Assembly: GCA_030146615.1 (NCBI GenBank)
Contig: JASLBL010000517.1
Coordinates: forward strand, 1-10,660
Direction: 5' to 3'
Length of the DNA: 10,660 nucleotides
Source of the DNA: Actinomycetes bacterium
GTDB taxonomy: Bacteria > Actinomycetota > CALGFH01
In this document: in pieces, positions 1 to 5,550 of the stretch
How positions within the stretch are numbered: the first letter of the stretch is position 1
Layout of the letters: each line of letters begins with the position of its first letter
Position numbers and translations under genes: made by a program
The notes under the pieces: generated by a model
Seen by the model: the letters and a program-made list of their open reading frames with translations, nothing else
Told to the model about the DNA's origin: nothing
Databases searched by the model: none

Positions 1-2
1 AC

Positions 3-680
3 CCCGACGACGCCCCCCCAGGCTATGCCGAGGTCACCCGCCTCCTGCGGGCGGCCGCCACCCCAGTCGACCAGGTCGACCCGACCGGCCAGGCAGCCGC
101 CATGCACGCGTTCCGCACCACCCTGCCCCGGGGCCGCCCCGCCCAGGCCCCCGGTCGCCCCACCCGGCGGCCGGGAGCGCGAGGCCGGTTGGTGGCGGTG
201 GCGTTGGCCGGGGTGGTCGCCGTCGGCGGCGTGGGGGTGTGGACAGCCGGTGGAGCGCCATTTTCCCGCGAGCTACGCTCCCCCTCCGGGGGGCCGAGCG
301 CCGGCGGGGCGGGTTCAGGCACGCCCGGATCGGGCGTGAACGGGGCGGGCACAGCTGGGTCGCTGCGGCCCTCGCGGTCAGGGCTGCATTCTGCCCCGGG
401 TACGGCGCCGGTCGCGGGGGACCACCGGCCGGCGCTGCCCACGCCCCGCGAACGGGCGACCGCGCGGCACGGCGGCGGTGTGACCGCACGCGGTGGCGGT
501 CCGGCCCAGGGAGTCAGGCCCACCGGGCCGGACGAGCCGGCCAAGCCCAAGTCGCAGCCGCCGAAGCCCAAGTCCCCCAAGCCCAAGGAGCCGAAGGCCG
601 ACGCATCGAAGCCCAAGACCCCCGAAGGGGTAGGTGCCCAAGACCGGGGCCCCGAGCCCAGGCGCCGAGGTGGAGGCTGA
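3..680 (+). CDS. single-pass membrane protein with Lys-Pro-rich tail, 5'-truncated (possible ECF-sigma-associated protein)
   Basis: The frame is open from the window edge, so the true start lies upstream; 225 residues are visible. The visible N-terminus contains PPGYAEVTRLLRAA and later AAMHAFR, then a basic stretch and one hydrophobic segment at about visible residues 63-83. The remainder is Gly/Pro/Ser-rich and ends in a Lys-Pro-rich tail (about residues 178-213). From memory, actinobacterial proteins with a PPGYxxVxxLL motif, one membrane helix and a low-complexity extracytoplasmic tail often follow ECF sigma factor genes, so an anti-sigma-like or signalling partner role is an inference. 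No zinc-binding HxxxCxxC motif is visible in this part, and no sigma factor lies inside the window. The ATG at 102 could be taken as a start, but the coding pattern clearly continues upstream of it. Confidence 0.7.
   Translation, partial: PDDAPPGYAEVTRLLRAAATPVDQVDPTGQAAAMHAFRTTLPRGRPAQAPGRPTRRPGARGRLVAVALAGVVAVGGVGVWTAGGAPFSRELRSPSGGPSAGGAGSGTPGSGVNGAGTAGSLRPSRSGLHSAPGTAPVAGDHRPALPTPRERATARHGGGVTARGGGPAQGVRPTGPDEPAKPKSQPPKPKSPKPKEPKADASKPKTPEGVGAQDRGPEPRRRGGG
543..617 (+). repeat. in-frame AAGCCCAAG repeats encoding a KPK-rich tail
   Basis: The nonamer AAGCCCAAG occurs exactly four times, starting at 543, 564, 579 and 609. The spacings (21, 15 and 30 bases) are all multiples of three, so each copy encodes Lys-Pro-Lys. 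The repeat therefore follows from selection on, or expansion of, the protein tail; it does not look like a DNA-level element. Confidence 0.8.
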
Positions 681-703
681 AGGGCAGGGCGCTCAAGGCG
701 AGA

Positions 704-718
704 ACGCCCAGTGGGCGT
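704..718 (+). terminator. short GC-rich hairpin after the first gene
   Basis: ACGCCC and GGGCGT form a perfect 6-bp stem with the 3-base loop AGT, starting 24 bases after the upstream stop codon. No T-run follows, so it could act as an actinobacterial-style hairpin terminator or have no function. Confidence 0.3.
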
Positions 719-773
719 CCACGGCCCCGGAGCTTGCGACAACCTGCGCGACGCTAAAGATCAGGCGGTAGTT

Positions 774-794
774 CCCGATTCGCTTATCATCGGG
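774..794 (+). promoter_or_regulatory. candidate promoter with overlapping inverted repeat
   Basis: CCCGAT (774-779) and ATCGGG (789-794) form a perfect 6-bp dyad with a 9-base spacer. TATCAT (785-790), a good match to the sigma-A -10 consensus, overlaps the spacer and right arm and lies 26 bases before the TTG start at 817. No convincing -35 box is spaced correctly. A repressor operator overlapping a promoter is one reading; a weak hairpin terminator for the upstream gene is the other. Confidence 0.35.
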
Positions 795-816
795 TTGGAA
801 GGCGTGCGGGGGCATT

Positions 817-1230
817 TTGCGATTCGGAATTGATCGACGGTGGGCGACGCTGGCGGTCGCGGTGATGCTGGGTGCGAGCGGCGGAAGTCTGATCGGGTTC
901 GTGACCGCGCCGGGTCCAGGTGGGGATGTGCAGGGGCTGGCGCCGGTTCAGGAGGTGGCGCCCTCGACGACCCGGCGGGAGCGTGGGCGCTTTGGCGGGG
1001 TCTCGTCGACTACCACGCTGCCTCGTCGGCGGGCGCTGCCCGCCGCCATTGACGGGCTCAGCCCGGGGTCGGCCTCGACCACCTCGACCGTCCGGCCGAC
1101 CACCACGACGGCCGCGCCGACGACCTCGACGACGGTCGCGCAGAGCACCACCACGACCACGACCGGCGCCGACACGACGACGACCAGCTCGTCCAGCACC
1201 GTGTCGTCGAGCACGACCTCGACGACCTAG
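817..1230 (+). CDS. small membrane-anchored protein with Ser/Thr-rich tail
   Basis: A 137-residue protein of unknown function. A short basic N-terminus (MRFGIDRR) precedes one hydrophobic helix at about residues 9-31, which fits an uncleaved signal anchor or a signal peptide. A Pro/Arg-containing middle follows. The last 51 residues are a disordered tail in which 38 are Ser or Thr. Such tails in actinobacterial secreted proteins are often spacers through the cell wall or sites of O-mannosylation; that is inference here. The start is TTG at 817: the frame is closed upstream by a TAG at 769 and no ATG or GTG lies between. GGGGG at 808-812 is a weak ribosome binding site. The stop codon overlaps that of the convergent gene at 1227-1484. 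Confidence 0.65.
   Translation: MRFGIDRRWATLAVAVMLGASGGSLIGFVTAPGPGGDVQGLAPVQEVAPSTTRRERGRFGGVSSTTTLPRRRALPAAIDGLSPGSASTTSTVRPTTTTAAPTTSTTVAQSTTTTTTGADTTTTSSSSTVSSSTTSTT
1075..1227 (+). repeat. low-complexity ACC/ACG/TCG tract encoding Thr/Ser tail
   Basis: A 153-base tract dominated by the codons ACC, ACG, TCG and AGC encodes 51 mostly Thr and Ser residues, broken by a few Pro, Ala and Val. It is an imperfect trinucleotide repeat likely to vary in length between strains. Confidence 0.7.
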
Positions 1231-1484
1231 CCCTCGGGCTCGGTGACCTCCAGCCGGCCGACCCGCAGGTGGCCGATCTCCAGCTCGTCTACTCGGAGGT
1301 GCCGGATCACGGCCCGGCGGATCACCAGCCGCCCGATGGCCACCGCGCCGAGCGCCACCGCCCCGGCCGCGACCGCCAGCACCGCACTGAAGCCGGTGCT
1401 GGACGCTCCCGTGGCCGCGGCCCCGGTCGCGCTTGCACCGCTGCCGGTCGCCGGGACGCTGGTGGGTTCCTGATGGTCGCTCAT
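1227..1484 (-). CDS. 85-residue pentad-repeat membrane miniprotein
   Basis: Encodes 85 residues. The Ala/Gly/Ser/Thr-rich N-terminus (1-30) precedes a hydrophobic stretch (about 32-51) that passes into eight consecutive pentads at residues 41-80. In each pentad position 3 is Val, Leu or Ala and position 5 is Leu, Ile or Val, for example GRLVI, RHLRV, DELEI and GRLEV. A five-residue period with alternating hydrophobic positions resembles the pentapeptide-repeat beta-helix, here anchored to or beginning in the membrane. The start is the ATG at 1484 because GGGAG lies 8 bases upstream of it on the minus strand (plus-strand 1493-1497). The frame stays open further upstream to 1616, but that part is Arg/Pro-rich and overlaps the next promoter region. 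I recall similar small proteins in many bacteria, without a known function. Confidence 0.65.
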   Translation of the reverse strand: MSDHQEPTSVPATGSGASATGAAATGASSTGFSAVLAVAAGAVALGAVAIGRLVIRRAVIRHLRVDELEIGHLRVGRLEVTEPEG

Positions 1485-1591
1485 GGTGCCAACTCCCGCA
1501 GCTTGGACGCCGTTCCGCCCGGGCAGTCTATAGGCTTGCCACAGGCGACCCGCCGGACGGACCGGCGGGTGTCGGGAGGGAGATCCAGCGC
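1485..1591. promoter_or_regulatory. divergent intergenic region with CTATAG core
   Basis: This 107-bp gap separates the divergent starts at 1484 (-) and 1592 (+). Its only AT-rich patch is TCTATAG near 1527-1533. This gives -10-like hexamers on both strands: TAGGCT at 1531-1536 on plus, and TAGACT on minus from 1530 to 1525. Neither has a well-spaced -35 box, so a bidirectional promoter is plausible but weakly supported. Confidence 0.3.
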
Positions 1592-2371
1592 GTGGAGCAG
1601 CCGCCGCAGCAGCCACCGCAGCCGCAGCCGCAGCCGTGGGGCGGGCAGCCGTGGGGGCGTCAGCCGCAGCCGCCGCCGGCCGAGCCGGCGCCGCAGCGGC
1701 CCTGGGGGGAACCGCCGAGGCCGCGGCAGCCGTGGGGGTATCGGCCGCCGCCGGGCAAGGGGCCGCGGCCGCCGGGGGCGCCGCCGCCGTGGTACCGGCA
1801 TCCGGTGGGGATGCTGCTGATCGGGGCGGCCGTGGTGATCGTCCTGGCGTTGATCGTGCCGGCGTTCACCGGTGGGGGACCCGACCCGGCGCCGACGGTC
1901 ACCACCGGGGCGTTCGGTGCGCCCGGGACGACGGCTCCGCCGGCCGGGGGGACGACCACCAGCGCCGGGCAGCCGCCGACGGCCGAGGAACAGCTACGTC
2001 AGGCCATCCAGGGTGAGCTGGGGGAGGCGGGCGAGGTCGTCTCGGTGACCGCCCCGACCGGCGGGCCGCTCATCGTGACCTGGGAGATCCGGCGGGCCGG
2101 GAGCCCGGGCCTGACCGAGAACAACGCCCGCTTCGGGGTCATGCGGATCATGCGGGCCATCCAGGAGACCCAGCTCGCGGCCGGCGGCGACGCCCCGACC
2201 GTCCGCCTGCTCGGCCGCTACCAGCTGGCCGGCGTGGCCAGCCCGGTCACGGTGGTGCGGCTCCGCTTCGCCCCGTCCACGGTCGAGCGGGGCGACTTCG
2301 ACGACCGCGACTACCTGGAGGCGTTCGAGCTGGCCGACGCCGCCGTCGTCCACCCCGCCTTCCGGGGGTAG
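1592..2371 (+). CDS. single-pass membrane protein with Gln/Pro-rich N-terminal tail
   Basis: A 259-residue protein of unknown function. Residues 2-66 are a Gln/Pro-rich, probably cytoplasmic tail with four PWG motifs (Trp at 16, 21, 38 and 48). One membrane helix spans about 74-92. A Thr/Pro/Gly-rich linker runs to about 129, followed by a folded domain at 130-259 with mixed helix and strand character, starting TAEEQLRQAIQ. The topology suggests the folded domain sits outside the membrane. The start is the GTG at 1592: GGGAGGGAG at 1574-1582 ends 9 bases before it, and the longer open frame upstream would run through the divergent promoter region. The stop lies 5 bases before the start of the FUSC-family gene, so the two are almost certainly co-transcribed and may be translationally coupled. 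Confidence 0.7.
   Translation: MEQPPQQPPQPQPQPWGGQPWGRQPQPPPAEPAPQRPWGEPPRPRQPWGYRPPPGKGPRPPGAPPPWYRHPVGMLLIGAAVVIVLALIVPAFTGGGPDPAPTVTTGAFGAPGTTAPPAGGTTTSAGQPPTAEEQLRQAIQGELGEAGEVVSVTAPTGGPLIVTWEIRRAGSPGLTENNARFGVMRIMRAIQETQLAAGGDAPTVRLLGRYQLAGVASPVTVVRLRFAPSTVERGDFDDRDYLEAFELADAAVVHPAFRG
1595..1738 (+). repeat. CAGCCG-rich low-complexity tract encoding Gln/Pro/PWG tail
   Basis: The 5' end of the coding region is an imperfect CAG/CCG/CCA repeat encoding Gln-Pro runs, interrupted by CCGTGGGG units that encode Pro-Trp-Gly. It follows the reading frame and looks like an expanded disordered region, not a separate element. Confidence 0.65.
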
Positions 2372-2376
2372 GCTCG

Positions 2377-3561
2377 GTGGGCGGCGAGCGGGCCGGGTCG
2401 CCGCGGCGCAGGCTGCGCCGGTCGGTGCGGCGACTGGCCCGGCGGGCCGATCTGCGCCGCCTGACCAGGCTCCGGGGGGACGGGTCCCCGCTCGGTCTGC
2501 GCACCGCCAAGACCACCCTGGCCGCGGTGATCTCCTGGGAGCTGGCCCTGCGCCTGCCCGGGTCGCAGCCGCCGGTGCTCGCGCCCCTGACCGCGCTCCT
2601 GGTGACCCAGGTGACCCTGGTCAAGACGATTACCGGCAGCTTCCAGCGGGTGGCCAGCGTGACCGCCGGGGTGCTGCTGGCCCTCGGGGTCGCCGACCTG
2701 CTGGGGCTGCACTGGTGGAGCGTCGGCCTGGTCATCTTCGTCTCCCTGGCCATCGGCCAGGTCCTCAAGCTGGGCTCGCACCGGATGGAGGTCCCGATCA
2801 GCGCCCTGCTGGTCATGACCCTCGGCGGCACGGCCGGGGTCGCCCGCACCAGGGTGCTGGAGACGCTGATCGGCGCCGGGGTCGGCGTGGTCGTCAACGC
2901 CGTCCTGGTCCCGCCGGTCTACATCCGGCCGGCCGGCGAGGCGATCTACGAGCTGGGCGACGACATGGCTCGGGTGCTGGAGGGGGCCGCCGCCGACCTG
3001 TCCGTGGGCTGGTCGGGCGAGGACGCCTACGAGCGGCTGCTGGAGGCGCGCGAGCTCGACCCCGACGTTCGCGAGGCCAGAGAGGCGGTCGGTCAGGCCG
3101 AGGACAGCCTGCGCCTCAACCCGAGGCGCCGGCTGGTCGGCGACCCCTTGGACGAGCTGCGCGAGGGCATGACCAGCCTGGAGCACTCGGTGATCCTGAT
3201 CAGGGGCCTGTGCCGGTCGCTGGTCGAGCTGGACACGGTCACCGGCGGCCGCGGCCCCGACCCGGCGATGCGGGCAGCCCTCGCCCATCTGCTGGTGGAG
3301 CTCGCCGACGCCATCCGCACCTTCGGCCAGCAGGTGGCGGCCAGCGTCCCCGGCCCGCCGGCCAACCAGGCCCCCCTCCAGCGAGCCCTGGCCAGAGCCA
3401 GGGCCGCCCGCGACCGGCTGGCCAAGGAGATGACCGCCGGCCCCGGCGACGCCCCCCGGGCCTGGCAGGTCCACGGCCACCTGCTGGCCAACGTCGACCG
3501 CCTGCTCTCCGAGCTCGACCCCGAGGGCCAGACCTGGCCAGGAACCCCCCGCCCAGATTGA
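2377..3561 (+). CDS. FUSC/ArAE-family (aromatic acid exporter-like) membrane protein
   Basis: A 394-residue protein. An Arg-rich N-terminus (1-42) leads into a block of about six hydrophobic segments (roughly 45-185) that contains QVTLVKTITGSFQR and later HRMEVPISALLVMTLGG. A soluble, mostly helical tail of about 200 residues follows. This half-size layout (six helices plus cytoplasmic helical domain) is that of the FUSC/ArAE superfamily, which includes the E. coli aromatic carboxylic acid exporter AaeB and many uncharacterised actinobacterial proteins. The substrate cannot be read from the sequence. The start is the GTG at 2377, 5 bases after the stop of the upstream gene, with the GGGGGTAGG at that stop acting as ribosome binding site. 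The pairing suggests that the upstream single-pass protein works with this transporter, but this is inference. Confidence 0.85.
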   Translation: MGGERAGSPRRRLRRSVRRLARRADLRRLTRLRGDGSPLGLRTAKTTLAAVISWELALRLPGSQPPVLAPLTALLVTQVTLVKTITGSFQRVASVTAGVLLALGVADLLGLHWWSVGLVIFVSLAIGQVLKLGSHRMEVPISALLVMTLGGTAGVARTRVLETLIGAGVGVVVNAVLVPPVYIRPAGEAIYELGDDMARVLEGAAADLSVGWSGEDAYERLLEARELDPDVREAREAVGQAEDSLRLNPRRRLVGDPLDELREGMTSLEHSVILIRGLCRSLVELDTVTGGRGPDPAMRAALAHLLVELADAIRTFGQQVAASVPGPPANQAPLQRALARARAARDRLAKEMTAGPGDAPRAWQVHGHLLANVDRLLSELDPEGQTWPGTPRPD

Positions 3562-3604
3562 CCCGGTGGGGGAGCGTTGCCCGCCTGGGAGAGGTTGCCC
3601 GTGG

Positions 3605-3613
3605 TTGTCCACA
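3605..3613 (+). promoter_or_regulatory. single DnaA-box-like 9-mer upstream of msrA
   Basis: TTGTCCACA matches the preferred DnaA box of high-GC actinobacteria such as Streptomyces. It lies 68 bases before the msrA start and just upstream of the -10-like hexamer TACGCT (3623-3628). Only one copy is present in the window, so this is not an origin. It could be a DnaA-responsive promoter site or chance. Confidence 0.3.
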
Positions 3614-3669
3614 GGGCTCCGCTACGCTGGGATCGAGGGGGTCGCCCGATGGGCTGGTCAGGTGGTAAC

Positions 3670-3676
3670 GGAGGAG
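3670..3676 (+). promoter_or_regulatory. ribosome binding site fixing the msrA start
   Basis: GGAGGAG lies 5 bases before the ATG at 3682. It rules out the longer open frame that begins with an ATG at 3577, whose extra 35 residues look non-coding. Confidence 0.75.
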
Positions 3677-3681
3677 CCGCG

Positions 3682-4338
3682 ATGTTCTTCAGGAACAAGT
3701 CCCGCATGCCGGCCGAGGCGGAGGCGCTGCCCGGTCGGGAGACGGTCATGCCCGTTCCCGCCCGCCATGCGGTCAAGGAGGCCCCGCTGACCCCGCCGTT
3801 CCCGGACGGGCTGGAGCAGGCAGTGTTCGGGATGGGCTGCTTCTGGGGGGCCGAGCGCAAGTTCTGGGAGACCGAGGGCGTGTACACGACCGCCGTCGGC
3901 TACGCCGGGGGCTTCACCCCTAACCCGACCTACGAGGAGGTCTGCTCCGGCCAGACCCGGCACACCGAGGTCGTGCTGGTGGTGTTCGACCCGGCCAAGG
4001 TCAGCTACGAGGAGCTGCTGCGGATCTTCTGGGAGCACCACGACCCGACCCAGGGGATGCGCCAGGGCAACGACGTCGGCACCCAGTACCGCTCGGTCGT
4101 CTACACCTTCTCGGAGGCCCAGCAGAAGCAGGCGGAGGCGTCCCGCGACGCCTACCAGAAGGAGCTGGACGCGGCCGGCTACGGCGCCATCACGACGGAG
4201 ATCCGGGAGGCCCCGGCCTTCTACTACGCCGAGGACTACCACCAGCAGTACCTGCACAAGAACCCGTTCGGCTACTGCCCGGACCACAGCACCGGGATCA
4301 GCTGCCCGGTCGGGCTGACCTCGTCAGAAGGTTCCTGA
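3682..4338 (+). CDS. msrA: peptide-methionine (S)-S-oxide reductase MsrA
   Basis: Encodes 218 residues, close to the 212 of E. coli MsrA. The enzyme reduces the S-epimer of methionine sulfoxide, free or in proteins, with electrons from thioredoxin, in the cytoplasm. The signature GCFWG carries the catalytic Cys53 (MGCFWGAERKFW). The family motifs GYAGG, YEEVCSGQTRHTEVV and FWEHHDPTQG follow in the expected order. Two C-terminal cysteines, Cys199 in NPFGYC and Cys208 in GISC, match the recycling pair of the three-cysteine class. An N-terminal extension of about 40 residues before the core is like that of E. coli MsrA. The gene is probably transcribed alone from the 120-bp upstream gap. It ends convergently against the small minus-strand gene, overlapping it by 15 bases. 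No msrB is visible. Confidence 0.96.
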   Translation: MFFRNKSRMPAEAEALPGRETVMPVPARHAVKEAPLTPPFPDGLEQAVFGMGCFWGAERKFWETEGVYTTAVGYAGGFTPNPTYEEVCSGQTRHTEVVLVVFDPAKVSYEELLRIFWEHHDPTQGMRQGNDVGTQYRSVVYTFSEAQQKQAEASRDAYQKELDAAGYGAITTEIREAPAFYYAEDYHQQYLHKNPFGYCPDHSTGISCPVGLTSSEGS

Positions 4339-4464
4339 CCAGGAACCCAGCATGGTGGCGGCCCAGCTGGTCAGGGCGAACAGGGCGAACAGCAGCACCG
4401 CGGTGACGACGGCGAACCCGGCGGTCCACAGGACCTCTTCGCTCGCCTCGGTGAGCTCATCCAT
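4324..4464 (-). CDS. 46-residue single-helix membrane protein downstream of the TauE permease
   Basis: A short gene with strong local signals. GGAGGA (plus-strand 4472-4477) lies 7 bases before the ATG at 4464, and codons end in G or C almost throughout. The product starts with an acidic head (MDELTEASEEV), followed by one hydrophobic helix at about residues 15-40 and a short tail ending GSWSGTF. It begins 43 bases after the stop of the TauE/SafE-family gene on the same strand, so the two very likely share a transcript and the small protein may be an accessory subunit. Its 3' end overlaps the msrA 3' end by 15 bases on the opposite strand. I do not recognise a family. The alternative is a chance ORF, but the ribosome binding site, topology and position argue against that. 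Confidence 0.7.
   Translation of the reverse strand: MDELTEASEEVLWTAGFAVVTAVLLFALFALTSWAATMLGSWSGTF
4330..4347. terminator. hairpin shared by convergent msrA and the small minus-strand gene
   Basis: GGTTCCT and AGGAACC form a perfect 7-bp stem with a GACC loop. The left arm ends on the first base of the msrA stop codon (4336-4338), and the whole element lies within the last codons of the minus-strand gene that ends at 4324. No T-tract follows on either strand. It may act as a bidirectional terminator or transcript-end stabiliser. Confidence 0.4.
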
Positions 4465-4507
4465 TCAGCTGTCCTCCTCTCTGCACGCTGGGTCGGGGCG
4501 GCGCGGG

Positions 4508-5425
4508 CTAGGCACCGACCGGCTCGGGCACACGCTGGGCGGCGGCGGCGACGGCCTTGGCCCGGCGGCGCTGGCGGGACTGGCTGAGGCGCCAGGCGGC
4601 CAGGGCGCCGACCACGGCCACGATGGCCAGGTACATGGCGGTCCGCCAGGCCCCCTGGATGCCGAAGGTGGTGGCCAGGGTGCGGGCGTTGGTGAGGAGG
4701 ATGGCCGCGCCGACGATCACCCCGAGCTTGCGGGGGGCCAGGTGCTTGACCAGCCAGGCGGCCAGCGGGGCGGCGAACAGGCCACCGGCCAGCAGCAGCA
4801 GGACCAGGGTGAGCGGGATCTGGCTCCAGCTGAGGGAGAGCAGGAAGCCGAGGCTGGCCCCGAGGGCGACCAGGAACTCGCCCGTGTCGACCGACCCGAT
4901 GACCTTGCGTGGCTCCATCCGGCCGGAGGCGAGCAGGGTCGGGGTCCCGACCGGGCCCCAGCCGCCGCCGCCGACCGCGTCCAGGAACCCGGCGCCGAGC
5001 CCGAGCGGGGCCAGCAGGCCCGAGGGCAGCGGGCGGCCGGCCCGGGGCCGGGGCCCGCGGGGCTTGCCGAGGAACCGGAACAGCACGTAGACGCCGAGGA
5101 CGCTGAGGATGGCGGCCACCCACGGCTTGGCGATGTGGCCGCTGATCGAGGACAGCACCACCGCGCCCAGGAAGGCGCCGACGAAGCCCGGGAAGGTCAT
5201 CAGGCGGACCGTGCGCCAGTCGACGTTGCCGAAGCGCCAGTGGGAGACCCCCGACACCGCCGTGGTGCCGAGCTCGGCCAGGTGGACGGTGGCCGACGCG
5301 GCCGCCGGGACGGTGCCGATCGCCACCAGCAGCGTGGTCGAGGTCAGGCCGTAGGCCATGCCAAGGGCGCCGTCGATCAGCTGGGCCAGCACCCCGACCA
5401 TCCCGAACAGCACCAGCTTGCGCAT
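4508..5425 (-). CDS. TauE/SafE-family sulfite/anion exporter-like permease
   Basis: Encodes 305 residues with about eight to nine hydrophobic segments in two halves. The first half opens with LAQLIDGALGMAYG and continues with HLAELGTTAVSG. The second half carries DAVGGGGWGPVGTPTLL. These paired Gly-rich motifs are typical of the TauE/SafE family, some members of which export sulfite, sulfoacetate or related organic anions; the substrate here is unknown. The start is the ATG at 5425: GGAGGA (plus-strand 5429-5434) lies 3 bases upstream and the product begins right at the first helix (MRKLVLFGMVGVLAQ), as in relatives I recall. The C-terminus is Arg/Ala-rich. A small membrane protein follows on the same strand, and upstream is a divergent region shared with the P-type ATPase. 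Confidence 0.92.
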   Translation of the reverse strand: MRKLVLFGMVGVLAQLIDGALGMAYGLTSTTLLVAIGTVPAAASATVHLAELGTTAVSGVSHWRFGNVDWRTVRLMTFPGFVGAFLGAVVLSSISGHIAKPWVAAILSVLGVYVLFRFLGKPRGPRPRAGRPLPSGLLAPLGLGAGFLDAVGGGGWGPVGTPTLLASGRMEPRKVIGSVDTGEFLVALGASLGFLLSLSWSQIPLTLVLLLLAGGLFAAPLAAWLVKHLAPRKLGVIVGAAILLTNARTLATTFGIQGAWRTAMYLAIVAVVGALAAWRLSQSRQRRRAKAVAAAAQRVPEPVGA

Positions 5426-5511
5426 CGTTCCTCCGGCAGGTTCTCGATGAAGTTGGTCTTGTCTACCAGCTTGATGGAGATGGTAAGGATGACACGCCGT
5501 GGCACCATCAT
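5377..5511 (-). CDS. possible 44-residue leader ORF overlapping the TauE-family start
   Basis: On the minus strand an ORF starts with ATGATGGTG at 5511 and ends with TGA at 5377, running 49 bases into the permease gene in a different frame. Residues 1-29 look protein-like (MMVPRRVILTISIKL, then VDKTNFIENLPEER), while the part overlapping the permease is Cys/Trp/Ser-rich and shadow-like. By hand count over 5446-5542, GC is about 85% at this frame's third positions, about 41% at first and about 31% at second, which is the order expected for coding DNA on this strand. GGAG lies 12 bases before the first ATG, which is rather far. It could be a leader peptide, a decayed gene fragment, or a chance pattern. 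I do not recognise a family. Confidence 0.28.
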   Translation of the reverse strand: MMVPRRVILTISIKLVDKTNFIENLPEERCASWCCSGWSGCWPS

Positions 5512-5550
5512 GCGTCGGCAGTACTCCGACTACTTCATCAGGAGATCAGG
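5426..5550. promoter_or_regulatory. divergent control region of TauE-family and P-type ATPase genes
   Basis: This 125-bp region has clearly lower GC than its surroundings (roughly half) and must hold the signals for the two divergent genes. On the plus strand, TTGTCT (5459-5464) and TAAGGA (5484-5489) are a weak -35/-10 pair with a 19-base spacer. GGAG at 5541-5544 is the ATPase ribosome binding site, 6 bases before the GTG at 5551. I see no clear operator. The three-base periodicity described for the possible leader ORF falls here. Confidence 0.4.

Noticed and set aside
543..617. AAGCCCAAG copies as a CRISPR-like or regulatory repeat array
   Set aside because: The unit is only nine bases, the spacings are short and uneven but always multiples of three, and the copies encode a continuous Lys-Pro-rich tail.
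1485..1616. Longer N-terminus for the minus-strand pentad protein
   Set aside because: The extension is Arg/Pro-rich, has no supporting ribosome binding site, and would cover the divergent promoter region and the start of the next gene.
3546..3575. CCCCC...GGGGG as a terminator after the FUSC-family gene
   Set aside because: The arms are homopolymeric and separated by a long loop containing the stop codon. In DNA this GC-rich such pairing is expected by chance.
2311..3612. 433-codon minus-strand frame opposite the FUSC-family gene
   Set aside because: Its Gln/Gly/Asp/His-rich composition and full overlap with a recognisable membrane protein mark it as an antisense shadow.
3577..3681. Longer msrA start at the upstream ATG
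   Set aside because: The added residues are not MsrA-like, and GGAGGAG sits 5 bases before the ATG at 3682.
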